NCBI GenBank assembly: GCA_029851415.1
Contig: CM056742.1
Location: forward strand, 62,258,454 to 62,322,453
DNA length: 64,000 bases
Source of the DNA: Eretmocerus hayati
Lineage: Eukaryota > Arthropoda > Insecta > Hymenoptera > Aphelinidae
Direction: 5' to 3'
In this document: positions 12,141 to 24,786 of the stretch, in pieces
Numbering within the stretch: the stretch's first letter is position 1
How the letters are laid out: each line of letters begins with the position of its first letter
The notes under the pieces: generated by a model
What the model was told of the DNA's origin: nothing
What the model saw: the letters and a program-made list of their open reading frames with translations, nothing else
Databases searched by the model: none
Translations under genes and position numbers: made by a program

Positions 12141-13200
12141 ACACGTATACAAGTATACTTTAGATTGATTATGCTCCAAGTTATGAAGCATGATCAAGGT
12201 GATGAACAATATTTCATGCGACACCGTGTGCTCCTGGATTTGTTATTGAAATCAGACTTTCTCTTCATTGTTATGTCGTATTGTATGCTTCAAGAAACTT
12301 CAGATGAAAGACGGAATGGAATACATTGAATTGAAATAGTCACAGTGGCTCTATGCGCTATGAACTTGTTTATTTGAACCATTGAGGATGCTTCCTGTCA
12401 TTTCTTGCTGCATTACAGATTCAACAATCTCTTTTGGTTAAATTTTCATGGGTCCAACCATTCAGGTATAGCATACCATATTATATTGGGCTCAAGATTC
12501 ATTCTAATTCTTATAAACTTTACTCTACTGATTCAGGGATATGATCATTAGGCCATGCTCAAGCTTTGTCATGTGTTGTATAATGTGATCTTAACGGATG
12601 GAGATGTCCTGATGATAAATTAATATATCATTGGATGTTTCCATATTCTAGCATCAAGGGTAACACAGCCTCTTGAATGTGATTTGACTATAACTTGTGA
12701 ATCAATTCAGAATTATCGGTATGCTCAACATGACATGAGAAATTATTTCTGGTGAACCATAAATGACTGATCTGTCCTACTTTTCAATAAATTCGCATTC
12801 TGAAGCGATTGAGCAGAAATGAATACCCAAAGAATCTTAAGAATAATATCCCAAGATTCTGGCTGATATCAATATCCTTCATGCATGTTCTATATTCCAA
12901 GTGATTAGGAGTGAACTAAATTCGAGAAAATGGAATATTAGAAGAAAAAATTTTCATACCTCATGTGACCAACAACGGCCGGTTGCAGAATAGGCTAACA
13001 TCCAGTGGGTCACCCCTCGCTTGTCGATCCGATGTTCGTCCAGCCACCTGCTATGTAGCAAATCGCTAAACAACAACTCGTCACTATTGGGACATAAATC
13101 CAACAAAAATTGCAAGATAATGAAATGGATCTCATGTGGCACATGAGACCGTGCCATAAATTGATGATCTACGAACACATTCATATGAAGAGAAAGAGAA
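12141..13200. other. Intergenic AT-rich DNA
   Basis: No gene or clear repeat. The minus-strand frame 12954-13268 overlaps the LINE fragment that follows and has no recognisable domain. Confidence 0.5.
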
Positions 13201-13201
13201 T

Positions 13202-14737
13202 CGCTGCATATACGATACCCTCCGAAACCTTGGATTCTCAAGGTCGGCACTCCTGTGGATAAAATCATACTTACAAGGCCGCACCCAAATAGTCACTTCA
13301 AAATCCGGTAGTTCTGATTGGCTCGAAACCAATCTGGGTGTTCCACAGGGATCCGTTCTCGGGCCTTTACTCTTCAGCTTATATGTTAATGACTTACCTG
13401 GTTTGCTAGATGGAAAGTCGGTATATCATCTATTCTATGCGGATGATCTTCAAATTTATCTCCAAGTCGAGAAAACTAAGATCAAGGAAGGCATCACTCG
13501 GCTAGGGGAAGTAGGACGACTAATTGCTGAATGGGCCAGAAGTTCCGGCCTGCGTCTCAATGCTGGCAAGACCAAGGCAATCTTCTTCAGCTCTGAGAGG
13601 AATATCAAAGACCTGAAGAGAATGGACTTGCCAGGAGTTGAGATAGAGGAAGGAAAGTTCATTCCGTTCAGCGACACGGTCGTGAGTCTTGGTGTTACAC
13701 TTGACAGTGAACTGACGTGGAAACCGCACATCGACCAAGTAACTAAGAAAGTGAATAGAGCCCTATACGGATTGCGGTTTTTTAGGGCGTGTATCACCAG
13801 ACCTCTCCGAATTCGCCTAGTCGAGTCATTAGTTCAACCGCATTTAGATTATTGCACAGTCGTGTACCTCGACGCCACGGACGAACAGCGGCAACGGATA
13901 CAGCGACTGAGCAATTCATGTGTGAGGTACATTTTTGATCTTAGGAGAGACGAGCACATCACCCCGTTCAGGGAGCGTTTGGGTTGGTTACGTACTGATT
14001 CGCGGAGAATGTACTTCGCAGCACTTTTAATGCATAAGATCATGCATCTTGGAGAACCTGGCTACCTAGCTGCGATGTTTACCAGGTACCAATCTGAACG
14101 CCCCGCACGTGGTGACGCAGAAGAGCGGGTACTCAAGGTTCCCAATATGAGACTTGAGTACGGAAGAAGATCATTCCAGGCTCAATGTGCTCATCTGTGG
14201 AACTTTCTCCCTCCGGGCTTTCGGCAGCTGAGGAAAATATCAGTATTCAAAGAGGCCTTAAAAGATTTCCTTCTGACTCAGTCTTCTCAGAGGATTGATG
14301 TGGAGAGGAGGCATTATTTTAATCTCTAAACTGTGATAGGCTTGGGCTCTTTTCAACCGGCGTTTCCTTTTTTTAAAAGAGTTATACGTGGCTACTTCGC
14401 CACTGAATTGTAATTCCTGTGATATTTCTGCTGGACCAAGCCTTTATATGCCTTTCTACGTGAGAATGTCCTCTCTCCTCGATCGTTCTTGTGAACACTG
14501 ATATTTATATATATGGAAATGTATTTTATCATTCTCTTCCTGACTTTTATGCATCTCTCGATGCCTTAAAATGACTAGTCACTTTCTGTGATAATCCTAA
14601 TATTCCTTGACCAAAAAGACAATTATTTATACTTTTTATATATTTATTATGTAGGTGTAACATATGTGACATATGCCACTGTATTTTTCAATTTTGCCCT
14701 CGGGCGAATAAAGGTTATCTATCTATCTATCTACCCT
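13202..14737 (+). pseudogene. CR1/L2-like non-LTR retrotransposon, 5'-truncated, open 3' frame
   Basis: One frame is open from about 13202 to the stop at 14327-14329. It encodes the second half of a reverse transcriptase: LGFSRSALLWIKSYLQGRTQ, the LGVPQGSVLGPLLF block, and catalytic FYADDLQIY (about 13434-13460). The usual C-terminal thumb region follows. The frame continues upstream of the TTG at 13403, so the true 5' end is the truncation. The 3' UTR ends CCCTCGGGCGAATAAAGG followed by (TATC)n at 14716-14735, a simple-repeat tail typical of this kind of LINE rather than poly(A). No endonuclease is present. The absence of stops suggests fairly recent insertion. Exact clade (L2, Kiri, Daphne) is uncertain. 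Confidence 0.85.
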
Positions 14738-16215
14738 GAATTTGCAGAGTCAACGCAATCGGATACAATTCGACGCGACTTTCTCACTTCTTGCAATCAA
14801 TGTATGTCCGGAACGCATGAAGAAATCGAAAACAGGAGGAACCCCAAAACTACGTTGAATCAAGATATAGACAATCTCCTCACAGTCAGCCGAGTGTCTG
14901 AGGATGATTATACGGACTTTAGGTGCACTGGTCAAAAACTCCACATAACCCCGAACTCTTTGAACGAGAGAAGGATTAAGTCCTTCGTGGAAACTGATGA
15001 GAGGACACTCTTACAATTTCATTCTATGTGCATTTGAGTTTTCAATTTAGATTGGATTCAAGTCAACTCATTTATTACTCGGATTACTCATGCAATCTCT
15101 CCCATCACTATCGAATTCATCCTAATGCCAAATGTACTGAACAAAAAAGGCAGTATTACATGCATTGACTAGTCTCCTGCAAAACTATAATTCTGCATAA
15201 TAGACTATCATAACGATATTTAACCTTGATGACTCCAGTTCCCAACAAAATCCTATAGCCCAATTGAAATCTAGTGTCATATACCTATTTCAGCTCATAT
15301 GATGGTATAGGAGATACTGTGTTTCTTTGCCACTAATGACCAAAAGAGTATAGGAAGAGAAATCACCTACCGCTCATCTCCAATAACTCTCGATAATGTG
15401 AGACGAATGATACCGATAATCTCTGTACAAATGACAAGTTTTTGTCGAATCTCATCCAGATAGATATCCTGGTCTCACATTCATGAGTGATGGAATGAAC
15501 TTTGAGCTTGGCATTCCAGTAAAATTCTATGACGTCAAAATAGGCGACATCGTGGTATGGAATTCAACTGTGTTAATGTGAAGGGACTGGTAAGGAGAGT
15601 ATGTTTGAGTATGCAAGATATACTTGGGGTGGAAAAACTCAAGAACACTTCAATTGTGGGGGAGGAATCAAATAGCCCTCTCTGTCAACCATCTCTTGAA
15701 CATCTTTCAGCTGCAAAGTATCTTCTAGATTAGGGAAAGACGAGGTCATCCCGAGGAGAGATTTTCAGCTAGATGATAGTTCAAGCAATACACAGCATTT
15801 TAGTCATTCATGAATCTCTCCATCAGGAAAAAACTAACACCCAGAGAAATCTCTTAGGGAGAAGAGAAGTCAGTTGTTGAATACATGATTTGGAATCGCG
15901 TGAGGATAAAGCGATCAGCCACTCTCTGTAAACTGATAAACATTAATCATCAACCATTACTGAAATCATGACTGCACTGGAAAACTACATGAGCAATATG
16001 ATCAGCGCAATAGATCCTCGACCAGGTTATTCGCGTGATTAGTCGCTTTCCTCTTCTGCTGCTTGCCCCGCTCCACTCCGGCCCACCCAATACGCTGTGG
16101 ATAACGAGACTAAGCGATGGTGATGCTAGCGGCCTTACACGAATGCACGAATGCGCGGATGCACGAGCAAGGAATTTCGAAAACTTTCTCACGGTCTCTC
16201 TTTCACCCTCTCTCT
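14738..16215. other. Intergenic DNA; one unassigned open frame
   Basis: A plus-strand frame of about 95 residues (14740-15037) follows the LINE tail and resembles nothing I recognise. The rest is AT-rich without long frames. Confidence 0.4.
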
Positions 16216-16219
16216 CTCT

Positions 16220-18790
16220 TTTTTTTTTTTTTTTTTTTTTCTTTTAAGGTGGTTAGAGGGCAAAATCTGCCTCAGGATCCCTCGGATCCGTCCCCAGACA
16301 CCGGACTGGTTCAGCTTACGCGGACTACGCAGAGCCCACGCAGGCCATACCAGGCGGGACATGGGTTTGGGTGGGGCCCACCGAGAGGTGGGCCCGGCCG
16401 TGTAATATCCCTCTCCCCTCGATGTCCGATACCTAGGGCATCGGGCAATCAAGAAGGAGATCCACCTGCATCTACCATCTCATCCCGGAACCGCGTGAGC
16501 ATTACTTTAAGATGAGCGGCATGTCTCGCGCTCGATTGCGAGCGTTCCTCTTCTCCATCTTCTCTCTTCGGCCACTTGTCGGCATCTTCTATCTTCATTC
16601 TCCATTGTTCCCTCTCTTTCTCCTTTCTTCTCTCTTCTTTCTTCTCCCTTCACTCTTCAGTGCATCAGATTCCTCCTGGAATCATTTGGGCCTCTTCTGT
16701 TTCAATCGGCAGAGTCACTGTAATTCGCCTGCTTCGAGGCGCCTTACTTCCCTCTCTTTCTCCTCTTTGCGGGTCATCACCAGTTTGATGTACCCGGTGA
16801 GTCTATCCCATGTCTCCTGGTTGCGGAGCAAGTACGGGACGAGATTCTCAGGTGTTAGTTGAGCACCCAGCCATTCATCCAGCTCGGCGCGCTCTCTCCG
16901 GGCGTCGCTGCACTTGAACAGGGCATGTTCGGCGTCATCCCATTCGTCCCCGCATGACTGACATGCTGGGGTCGTCCTCTTCTTGAACCTGGTTAGATAA
17001 GAACCGAAGCAACCATGATCGCTCAGTGCCTGCGTCGTCCAGTAGTCCATCTCTCCGTGGGTGCGTTCCGCCCACTTGGCTACGTCTCGGATCAGCCGGT
17101 GCGTCCATCTGGCGTTCGCAAATGGCGAATCCCACTCAGTTTGCCAATGCTCAAGGGTGGTTTCCTTCTCGTTGTCGCGGATGATCTCCTTCATCGTCGG
17201 AGTGTGTACTCGTTCGGCTCCGATCACTTTCTGGCGGTCCCAGATCCTCACTCGCTCCGCGACGAGCAAGTAGATGGGCGGAGTACTCGCCAATACGTAA
17301 GCCGCATCTCCTGACACAGTGCGGTAGGCACGGATACTCCTCAGGGCCGCTCTTCGGTGGACAGGCCCCATTCTCTTCTCGATGATGGTCTTCTCTACTC
17401 TCTCCCCCCACACAGGTGCACCGTACAGCATGATGGAGGTAGTGACGGTGTTGAGAAGTGCGCGCCTCTTTTCCTTGGGTCCTCCGATATTCGGCATAAG
17501 CCGCTGGAGCGCCGCACCGACCCTGCTCGCCTTCTGGGCGGCTTCCTGGATGTGCTTCTTGAACGACCACTTGTCGTCGAGCCATACACCGAGGTATTTC
17601 AGCTCTGTCTTCCGTGGAATCTCTTGCCCGTTGATATAAAACCGGGGTAAGTCAAACTTCCTACGCCTTGTGACCACGATTGCTTCGCACTTCTTGACAG
17701 CGAGCTCCAGAAGCCTGCTAATCATCCACTCGTAGACTCGGGCCAGCGCTTCGTTCGCGCGTCTACCCAAGAGTTCCTCGTTGTCAGCCCATACTATGAG
17801 TCCCGCGTCGTCCGCGAAAGCCACTATTATCACTCCTTCTGGCAGTTCGATAGACAGTAAGCTGTCATACTGGGTGTTCCAGTTGAACGGCCCGGAGACC
17901 GATCCCTGTCCGATTCCGGCGGACAGTACCCGAATCTCTTGTCCCTCGTCGGTGTCGTACACGAGGGTCCTGTTCCGCAGGTAGTCACTCGTGACGGCTA
18001 GTAGATAGGGGGACACTTTACCTGCTTGGGATTGATAGACTCGCTCCCAGCTCGCGCAGTTGAATGCGTTCTTTATGTCCAACGCAATGATGGCACAGAA
18101 TCCTCCTTTTCCTTGGTATGGGTTCCCTACCGACGCTTGAACCCGTTCTTGGACCGCCTCGATCGCGTGCATTGTGCTCCGTCCCTTCCGGAACCCGAAC
18201 TGCATTGGTGATAGCCCACCACCTTCTTCGTAGGCTTTCTCCACCCTGTTGAGCACCATCCTCTCGTACATTTTCCCGATATTGTCGAGCATGCTGAGAG
18301 GGCGTTGACCTCCTTGACCCTCAGGTATCAGGACCAGCTTCTGGCGTTTCCACTTGTCCGGGAAAGTTCCCGCGCTCAGACAGATGTTGAAGAGGTCGAG
18401 GAGTAGATCTGGCTTGTATCTGAAGACCAGTTTCAGAGCCTCGTTTGGGATGCCATCCAGGCCAGGGGCCTTGCCGTTCGGCATTCTCTTCGCTGCTATG
18501 AGTAGCTCTTGCATAGTGAAGAGCGGGATGGGGTCTTCGCTCTCCGTAGGGAATGTAACTCTGGGTTCTCCTGCTGGGAAGAGGTCTTCCACGATGGTGC
18601 GCAATGTTGCTGCATCGGTCGGTGCTGGGTTGCCCCTCCGGGGTCGGACCTTTGACATGACCACGCGATATGGCGTGCCCCAGGGGTCTTCGTTAACCAT
18701 GTCGCACAGTTCACCCCAGCACTTCTCTTTGCTCCTCCGGATGGCTAGATCTCTCTCTCTCTCTCTGTCTCTCTCTCTCTCTCTTTTTTT
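16220..18790 (-). mobile_element. R1-clade LINE inserted in a TC/GA microsatellite (copy 3)
   Basis: In its own orientation the copy begins at about 18753, directly after a GA-repeat (18754-18790), and ends with a 20+ nt A-tail (16220-16241 as T on the plus strand) followed again by GA repeat (16206-16219). Both junctions are thus in the same simple repeat. The 3' UTR (about 16242-16710) starts with AAGTAATGCTCACGCGGTTC, shared with copy 1. It is 5'-truncated: ORF1 and the endonuclease are absent. Confidence 0.88.
16715..18700 (-). CDS. Reverse transcriptase of R1-clade LINE, uninterrupted 661-residue partial ORF2
   Basis: This is the longest intact retroelement frame in the window. RT fingers appear at MPNGKAPGLDGIPNEALK (about 72-90), template-grip QFGFRKGRST (about 167-176), palm LDIKNAFN (207-214) and catalytic FADD (296-299). 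KYLGVWLDD is at about 368-376. The C-terminal zinc knuckle is C580-x2-C583-x8-H592-x4-C597. The frame stays open upstream of the first Met (an RRSKEKCWGELCD segment) up to the GA repeat, so the Met is internal and the real ORF2 would include an endonuclease that is missing. RT would copy element RNA at a nicked target. The preserved frame implies a young insertion, but without the endonuclease it cannot move by itself. Confidence 0.9.
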   Translation of the reverse strand: MVNEDPWGTPYRVVMSKVRPRRGNPAPTDAATLRTIVEDLFPAGEPRVTFPTESEDPIPLFTMQELLIAAKRMPNGKAPGLDGIPNEALKLVFRYKPDLLLDLFNICLSAGTFPDKWKRQKLVLIPEGQGGQRPLSMLDNIGKMYERMVLNRVEKAYEEGGGLSPMQFGFRKGRSTMHAIEAVQERVQASVGNPYQGKGGFCAIIALDIKNAFNCASWERVYQSQAGKVSPYLLAVTSDYLRNRTLVYDTDEGQEIRVLSAGIGQGSVSGPFNWNTQYDSLLSIELPEGVIIVAFADDAGLIVWADNEELLGRRANEALARVYEWMISRLLELAVKKCEAIVVTRRRKFDLPRFYINGQEIPRKTELKYLGVWLDDKWSFKKHIQEAAQKASRVGAALQRLMPNIGGPKEKRRALLNTVTTSIMLYGAPVWGERVEKTIIEKRMGPVHRRAALRSIRAYRTVSGDAAYVLASTPPIYLLVAERVRIWDRQKVIGAERVHTPTMKEIIRDNEKETTLEHWQTEWDSPFANARWTHRLIRDVAKWAERTHGEMDYWTTQALSDHGCFGSYLTRFKKRTTPACQSCGDEWDDAEHALFKCSDARRERAELDEWLGAQLTPENLVPYLLRNQETWDRLTGYIKLVMTRKEEKEREVRRLEAGELQ

Positions 18791-18949
18791 TGACAGCTGG
18801 GGAAGATATTGTTATTTGAAGAGGCCGTAATAGATATTTTGTTGACACATTTTTCCTTGAAGATTCGTGTAGGATAGGAGCACTACTTCAGTTCATCATA
18901 AGTTCGGGCTCTTATTCTTAGCTCACAATTATTATTAATCTGTCCGTAT

Positions 18950-20270
18950 CATTTCAAGGATGCAGACATCGTACCTATTCACAAATTTGGTGAAAAGTAC
19001 CTTGTAAATAATTGAAGGCCTATCTCACAAATTTCTAACTAGCGAAGGTATTTGAAAGAATCCTTCACTCAAGGCTTGTCAATTCCTTGAAGAAATATGA
19101 ATTATTCTCAAAAAAACAATACGGTCCCAGGAAAAAATTGAGTACTAACAATGCACTGGCAGACGTCATGAATATTTTGCACAATAAATTGGACAAAAAT
19201 GAACCAGTGTCTGTTGTGTTTTTGGATTTGGCCAACGCATTCGACACTGTCGATCACGAAATACTGTCAGTTGAACTCAATAACATAGGAATCAGAGGAA
19301 TAGTGAATGATTTGATCAAAAATTATTTGGAAAATCGTACTCAAGTGGTGAAGATAGAGAGTCGCAAAAGCCCTGAATCAATAATAGATACTAGTGTGCC
19401 TCAAGGCACAATACTAGGGACACTTCTTTTCATAGTTTACATGAATGATATTTTTGAGACTGGAATTAATGATTGTACTCTAATATCATATGCCGATGAC
19501 GCTGTCATTTTGTGTTCTGGTGTGACCTGGAAGGATGTCCTGTCTCGATTGAAAACACAACTGACTATTGTTAAAAACTGGCTCCAGGAAATATTTTGTC
19601 CCTTAATGTGGAAAAACAGTCTGTATGACCTCCGGAAACTACAAAGATGGCGTACCTGCTGAATTCATCCTGAAAATACAAGATCAATCAGTACAGAGAG
19701 TGGAAAGTACGAAGTACTTGGGTATTATTATAGACTGTAACCTAAGATGGAAATTCGAAGTTGATAGCAAAGTAAAGAAAATCCAATACACAATTCATGC
19801 TCTGAGTAGACTCAGTACAATTCTAAGCATCAAGACTTTATCAGATATCATGTATGGAATTCACCACAGCGTTGCAATATATGGAATAATAGCCTGGGGA
19901 TCCGCAAACTCGACGGTTTTCGAAAGTCTCAAGAGAATTCACCGAAAAGTTATGAAAATCATGCAAATAGAAGACAGAAATTTCTTTTCACCTCTAGATC
20001 TGAAAAGAAATTTCATTCTGCAATGCATAAGTTATCATTATGACGATTAGAAGAATATTTATATCAATAATAGAGCAATCATAAGGTATAAGCACATTGA
20101 ATTGTCAAAAGTACAGAAGGAAGTAGGAGGAAGGAATTATAGATACATAAGAGCCCTATATTTTAACAATTTACCAGCTGGATTGAAATCACTGAATTGT
20201 GAAAATTCCAGGAAGAAAATCGAATTATGGATCAGAACTACAAATGCCTTCCCAGAGGGATCGATTTGAA
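18950..20270 (+). pseudogene. CR1/L2-like non-LTR retrotransposon fragment, frameshifted
   Basis: Decayed RT start at about 18960-19060 (ADIVPIHKFGEK, RPISQISN with stops). Then an open frame 19087-19662 contains QYGPRKKLSTNNAL, VVFLDLANAFDTVDHEIL, SVPQGTILGTLLF and catalytic SYADDAVIL (about 19486-19512). A frameshift near 19625 moves the thumb region into the frame 19625-20050 (ESTKYLGIIIDCNLRW). A short C-terminal stretch including YFNNLPAGLKS continues to about 20268. It differs clearly from the 13.2-kb copy, so at least two CR1/L2-like families are present. AT-rich codon use distinguishes it from the GC-rich R1 copies. Inactive. Confidence 0.85.
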
Positions 20271-20299
20271 CGTGGCTTTTTGCTTTCTTTTAATGGAGA

Positions 20300-21585
20300 A
20301 GAGTTTCAAAACTCCCGTGTTCTCCATGAACGGGTACGATATTCCACTCAAGAGGGAACGCAAGTACCTCGGGGTTTGGTTTGATGACCAATGAAGCTAC
20401 AAGGCACAAGCCAGAGAAGCAGCGCTAGAGGCGGACAGGGTTGGTGGCACCCTCCAACGGCTGATGCCAAACATTGGTGGCCCCAAGCCAAACAAGAGAG
20501 CCTACTCAGCACCGTGAGCTATTCCACCATGCTATACGGTGCACCAATCTAGGGACAGGTAGCTAGAGGGTCCATAATCGATGCAAAGCTAGGTCCAGTC
20601 CAGCGGCGTTTCACGCTACGGACGATCAGCGCTTATTGCACGGTGTCCGACCACGCAGCCTGTGTGCTTGCGGGTACACCGCCCATTCGACTGCTTGTAG
20701 CCGAGGGAGTGCGGGTATGAAAACGCCAAGAAACCCTTAGGAGCGATGGAGTCGTGTTCAACCCCACTCGTAAGGCTCTCATACGAGACGTCGAGAGGGG
20801 GGAGACCGTCGAAGAGTGGCAAAAAGAGTGAGAGAGCTCAACGAAAGGGAAGTGGACGCGAAGGTTGATTCCCAACATAGCCAGGTGGATTGATCGAGCT
20901 CACGGAGAGCTGGACTACACGCTGACCCAAGCGTTTAGTAGGCATGGCTGCTTCGGAGAGTACCTGGAGCGGTTCCAGAAGAGGGAGACCCCGGTCTGTC
21001 AGATGTGTGCGGCAGACTGGGACGATGTGGAGCATGCACTCTTCCATTGCATGAATACAGCTGTGGAGAGAGCGGAGCTCGTGAACTGGCTTGAAAATCA
21101 GATCACCCCTGAGAATCTAGTGCCGTTCATTCTCCTCAGCAAAGAGACATAGGATAAGATCGCCACCTATATCAAGACGGCGATCACCCGAAAAAAAAGA
21201 GCAAGAACGGGCATTGCAGCGCCAAGCAAGGGGCGCTGCATAGCGAACAACGACGACTTGAAGAAAGATCATTGACGACGAAGAGAGAAGACAGAAGAGC
21301 GGATACACCAAAGAGGAACGCCCCATGGCGCGCGATACGCCTCCCATCCTGAAGTAATGCTAACGCGGTCCCGACGTGGGTTGGTTAGATAGTGGTTAGC
21401 TGCCCCCAGTTCTGCAATAATGGCTTGCCAACATCGTAGGCCTGAGAGCAGAAGGTGTCAGCCCCCAGGGCACACGGGCGTTGGATTCATGCTCATATGC
21501 TCATCCGGTTTAGCGGTGGGAGATCCATTAGGGATAGCCTGTTATCAAATTTTTCCTTATATTCCACTAAAAAAAAAAAAAAAAG
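20300..21585 (+). pseudogene. R1-clade LINE 3' fragment with poly(A) tail (copy 4)
   Basis: Starts directly after the previous LINE fragment. It includes RERKYLGVWFDD (about 20350-20390), LMPNIGGPKPNK (about 20461) and an open C-terminal frame at 20865-21152. That frame has ARWIDRAHGELDYTLTQAF and the zinc knuckle CQMCAADWDDVEHALFHC. Stops and frameshifts separate the pieces. The 3' UTR begins AAGTAATGCTAACGCGGT (about 21352) like copies 1 and 3, but then differs, and ends in a 16-nt A-tail at 21569-21584. It is a second subfamily, inactive. Confidence 0.87.
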
Positions 21586-22131
21586 GATCATCATTAAGGA
21601 GGTAGAGTCTGTGACTCCTTGAATGTCATATAAGATATGATGATCATCAAGTATTGAACATATGGCTTCAACAATGTGTGAATACTCCAACTCTACGAGG
21701 AGAAAAATCATTAAGTGAATAGTTCAGTCGAAGGATGACAAACACCCCACACCTGATCTCTCTGTTGCTCATTTCTTGATAGGCTTACGATGATTACTCT
21801 CAGGGGAGATGATAAGAAAAGAAGCAGGTCTTCGGAGGGACCCTCATACTTGCCTTGTATTCTTCTTTCGTCGAGAGATTATCGATTAGGGATTCCAGTC
21901 ACATTCGACTGTCTGGCCCCTCCGATAGAATCCATAGGTCAGAATTAGCTCAATTCTTGTATCTACATGAATGATGGAACTCAGAGACTTATTCTAGAGT
22001 ATCATCGAATTATGATCCACACATTGTAGCATCTGAAGTGACGTCATAACTTGTTTCAAAAATCGGTGACATCATCCCCGAACGTATCGCTGTGTAGTAG
22101 AGCGATGATCATCTCTCCCCGAGGAAAAGCA
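21586..22131. other. Intergenic DNA, nothing recognised
   Basis: Short frames only. Confidence 0.5.
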
Positions 22132-23650
22132 TATATGTATATATTAGGGTGACACTTATTTCCCAACTTTTCTAGGTCCTTTGAGCACTCGCGGATATTT
22201 CAATTTCAGGATAAAACTAGATCAATTTAATTTTTTCAGATCTTCAGAGGTAGCCTATAGAGTGACTATATAGTGCCCATTTTGACATACATTTTCGATT
22301 TTTTTGCAGTTTTGAAACGTTTTTCGACAAAATTCGTCAACTTTACTTGGCAAGCACTTGCAATCCAAGTAGAATGAAGCAAACCGAGCTGAATAACATT
22401 GATTGGGGTGGTCTTAGGAAACTCTCAACGCACGGAGCGATTAGTTTTACTTGAATTCAAGGGTCAGTACGGGGCCAGAACGGCAGAAATACAGTCCTAA
22501 AATCACTTTTTATTGCAGTTTTCAAGTTCTCCTGCGAATGCATGATTTTCTACGGTTTTGATAACATTTTCAGTTGATAGCCCGTGCGATTTTCTTTAAA
22601 ATGACCACTGCTGAAAGTCAATTCGATGCAATGGGACCGGAGTAGTGGAACATTTTGGTTTGAGCATGAGGTGAGGATTTTGTACATGAGGTGAAGTCCA
22701 AGATGGGAATCCATGCAAATTGGTCGAGATCACCTGCGATGCTCTTGATTTTGTCCAGCGTGTTTCTCTGGTGTCCCTGCGTTAAATCAACTTTGCCAAG
22801 GAATCATTCTGAAGGAAATTGACCGAGCTATCGAAATTAGTAAGCTACGGAGTAGTAAATTGATGGTGAGTTATGGAAAATTGAACATTTGATAGTTTTT
22901 AATCGAATAAAAAAGTGTTTTCAACTGTTGTGCATGACTAAATTGTTACTTACCAGCCACTCAACACGGCGCAATCTACTAATTTTGATAGCTCAAACAA
23001 ATTCCTTCAAACCGACCTCTTGGCGGAGTCGATTCGACGCAGGAAAACCAGAGAAACACGCTGGACAAGATCGAAAGCATCGCAGGCGATCTCGACCAAT
23101 TTGCACGGATTTCCATCTCGAACTTCACCTTATTCAAAATGATTCACTACTCCGGTCCCATTGCATCGAATTGACTGTCAGCAGTGGTCATTTCGGAGGA
23201 AATTGCACGAGCTATCGATTGAAAATAGTATCAATACCGTAGAAAATCACGCATGCGCAGGAGAATTTGAAAACTGCGATGAAAAGTGATTTTAGGACTG
23301 TATTTCTGCCATTCTGACCCTAATCTGACCCTTGAATTCAACTGAAACTAACGGCTCCGTGGGTTGAAAGTTTCCCAAGACCATTCCAATTATTGTTATT
23401 CAGCTTGGTTTGCTTCCTTCTACTTGGATTGCAAGTGCTTGCCAAGTAAAGCTGACGAATTTTGTCGAAAAATGTCTCAAAACTGCGAAAAAATCGAAAA
23501 TGTATGTTAAAATGGGCACTATATAAGCTACCTCTAAAAATCTGAAAAAAATTTTATTGATCTAGTTTTATCTTGAAATCGAAATATTCGCACGTGCGTG
23601 AAGGATCCAGAAAAGACGGGAAATAAGTGACACCCTAATATATATACACG
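22132..23650. mobile_element. Palindromic (long inverted-repeat) element, ~1.5 kb
   Basis: Left end TATATATTAGGGTGACACTT (22138) pairs with AAGTGACACCCTAATATATA ending near 23645. Arms of about 700 bp remain alignable to a centre near 22890. Examples are GCAGAAATACAGTCCTAAAA at 22484 against 23290-23312, and the AAGTAGAATGAAGCAAACC block at 22367 against 23408-23428. No protein is encoded. It is a non-autonomous foldback element. Confidence 0.85.
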
Positions 23651-24760
23651 TTATTATGAACAGATCCGAGGATTCACGGAATTTTCAAGGAAACGTGACG
23701 ACCATTAGAGCTTAGTGACCTCCGAGAATTCAACGCTCCGACACGTGAATTCCTGGATTCTCGATCGTTTCCTCGCTCATGGCTGGCTCGTGTGTCTTCC
23801 CACATCAACTGATTGGGCTCAGAATGCTTAACCCCTTCTAGAACATTCCAATATCAGAGATGTGAACGATTAGTCTCAAAAGAATGTCTTACAGCCCGTC
23901 CCACCAAGATGCGACAGGAAAATTGAAATTTCCCAAAGATATCTCCGAATATATCTCCATTATATACCCATGGGAATGTTTCTCTCCAATAGGGGCAGCA
24001 GAGAAGAGTACGAAGCACGGAGCTGAAGATAAGGCTAATAGCATAATAACAGCCATGAAAGACAGAATGAAACAACGTGAACGAGAAAAACCAGAAATAT
24101 TTGAGCTGATACGGTATGTGCTCTGCATACACAATTGGGATAATTCTTTCGAAAAAGTCCCTAATCCGCAGGTTTGCAAAGGAGTATCATCCTTCATCCG
24201 CATCCCTCATAGAAAAGAGTGTTCTCTTGATTATTGGTCAAAATAGCTCCCTTCTTGCATGATAGTTGGGAAGATCATTCTTTAGAATGTATAAGACACA
24301 GGGAACAGATCACCATAGGTTGACTTGGTGGTACGTTTGGATAGGGGAGTGAATTCTGACATCCAACATAGGCATGCGATAGTATTTCTCTCATAATATC
24401 CAGAATCGAGATCAGAGCACTGTATTCTGTCTATTATTTCGAGCTGCTTCGACAGGTTTTGACATTACATACTCGCAAAAAATTCTCTCCTTGCTAGCTG
24501 TATTAGATCGAGGGAACTATGAGTTCCTCCAAAAGCTAAGTTGCTACCAATCTGCAGAATTGCTCCATCCCCTAGGTACAGGAACAGTTAACTCGCATTT
24601 ACTGCGACGGTGAAAACCGGCATCCTTTGAATCAGCTTTTGGCAATAGTTTTAAGGTGAACACATAACTAATCCATAACAGTCTTGTTTCATGTGACTCT
24701 TACAGAACCATTTTCGTCTAACCCTAAAAGATTCGCTCCACCAGCATATTCATTCTTTTT
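23651..24760. other. Intergenic DNA with unassigned open frame 23884-24246 (+)
   Basis: The 120-residue plus-strand frame is hydrophilic in its middle and matches nothing I recognise. A minus-strand frame overlaps it. Neither is convincing as a gene. Confidence 0.4.
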
Positions 24761-24786
24761 GTGAGCATTGATAACACCGGCACACA

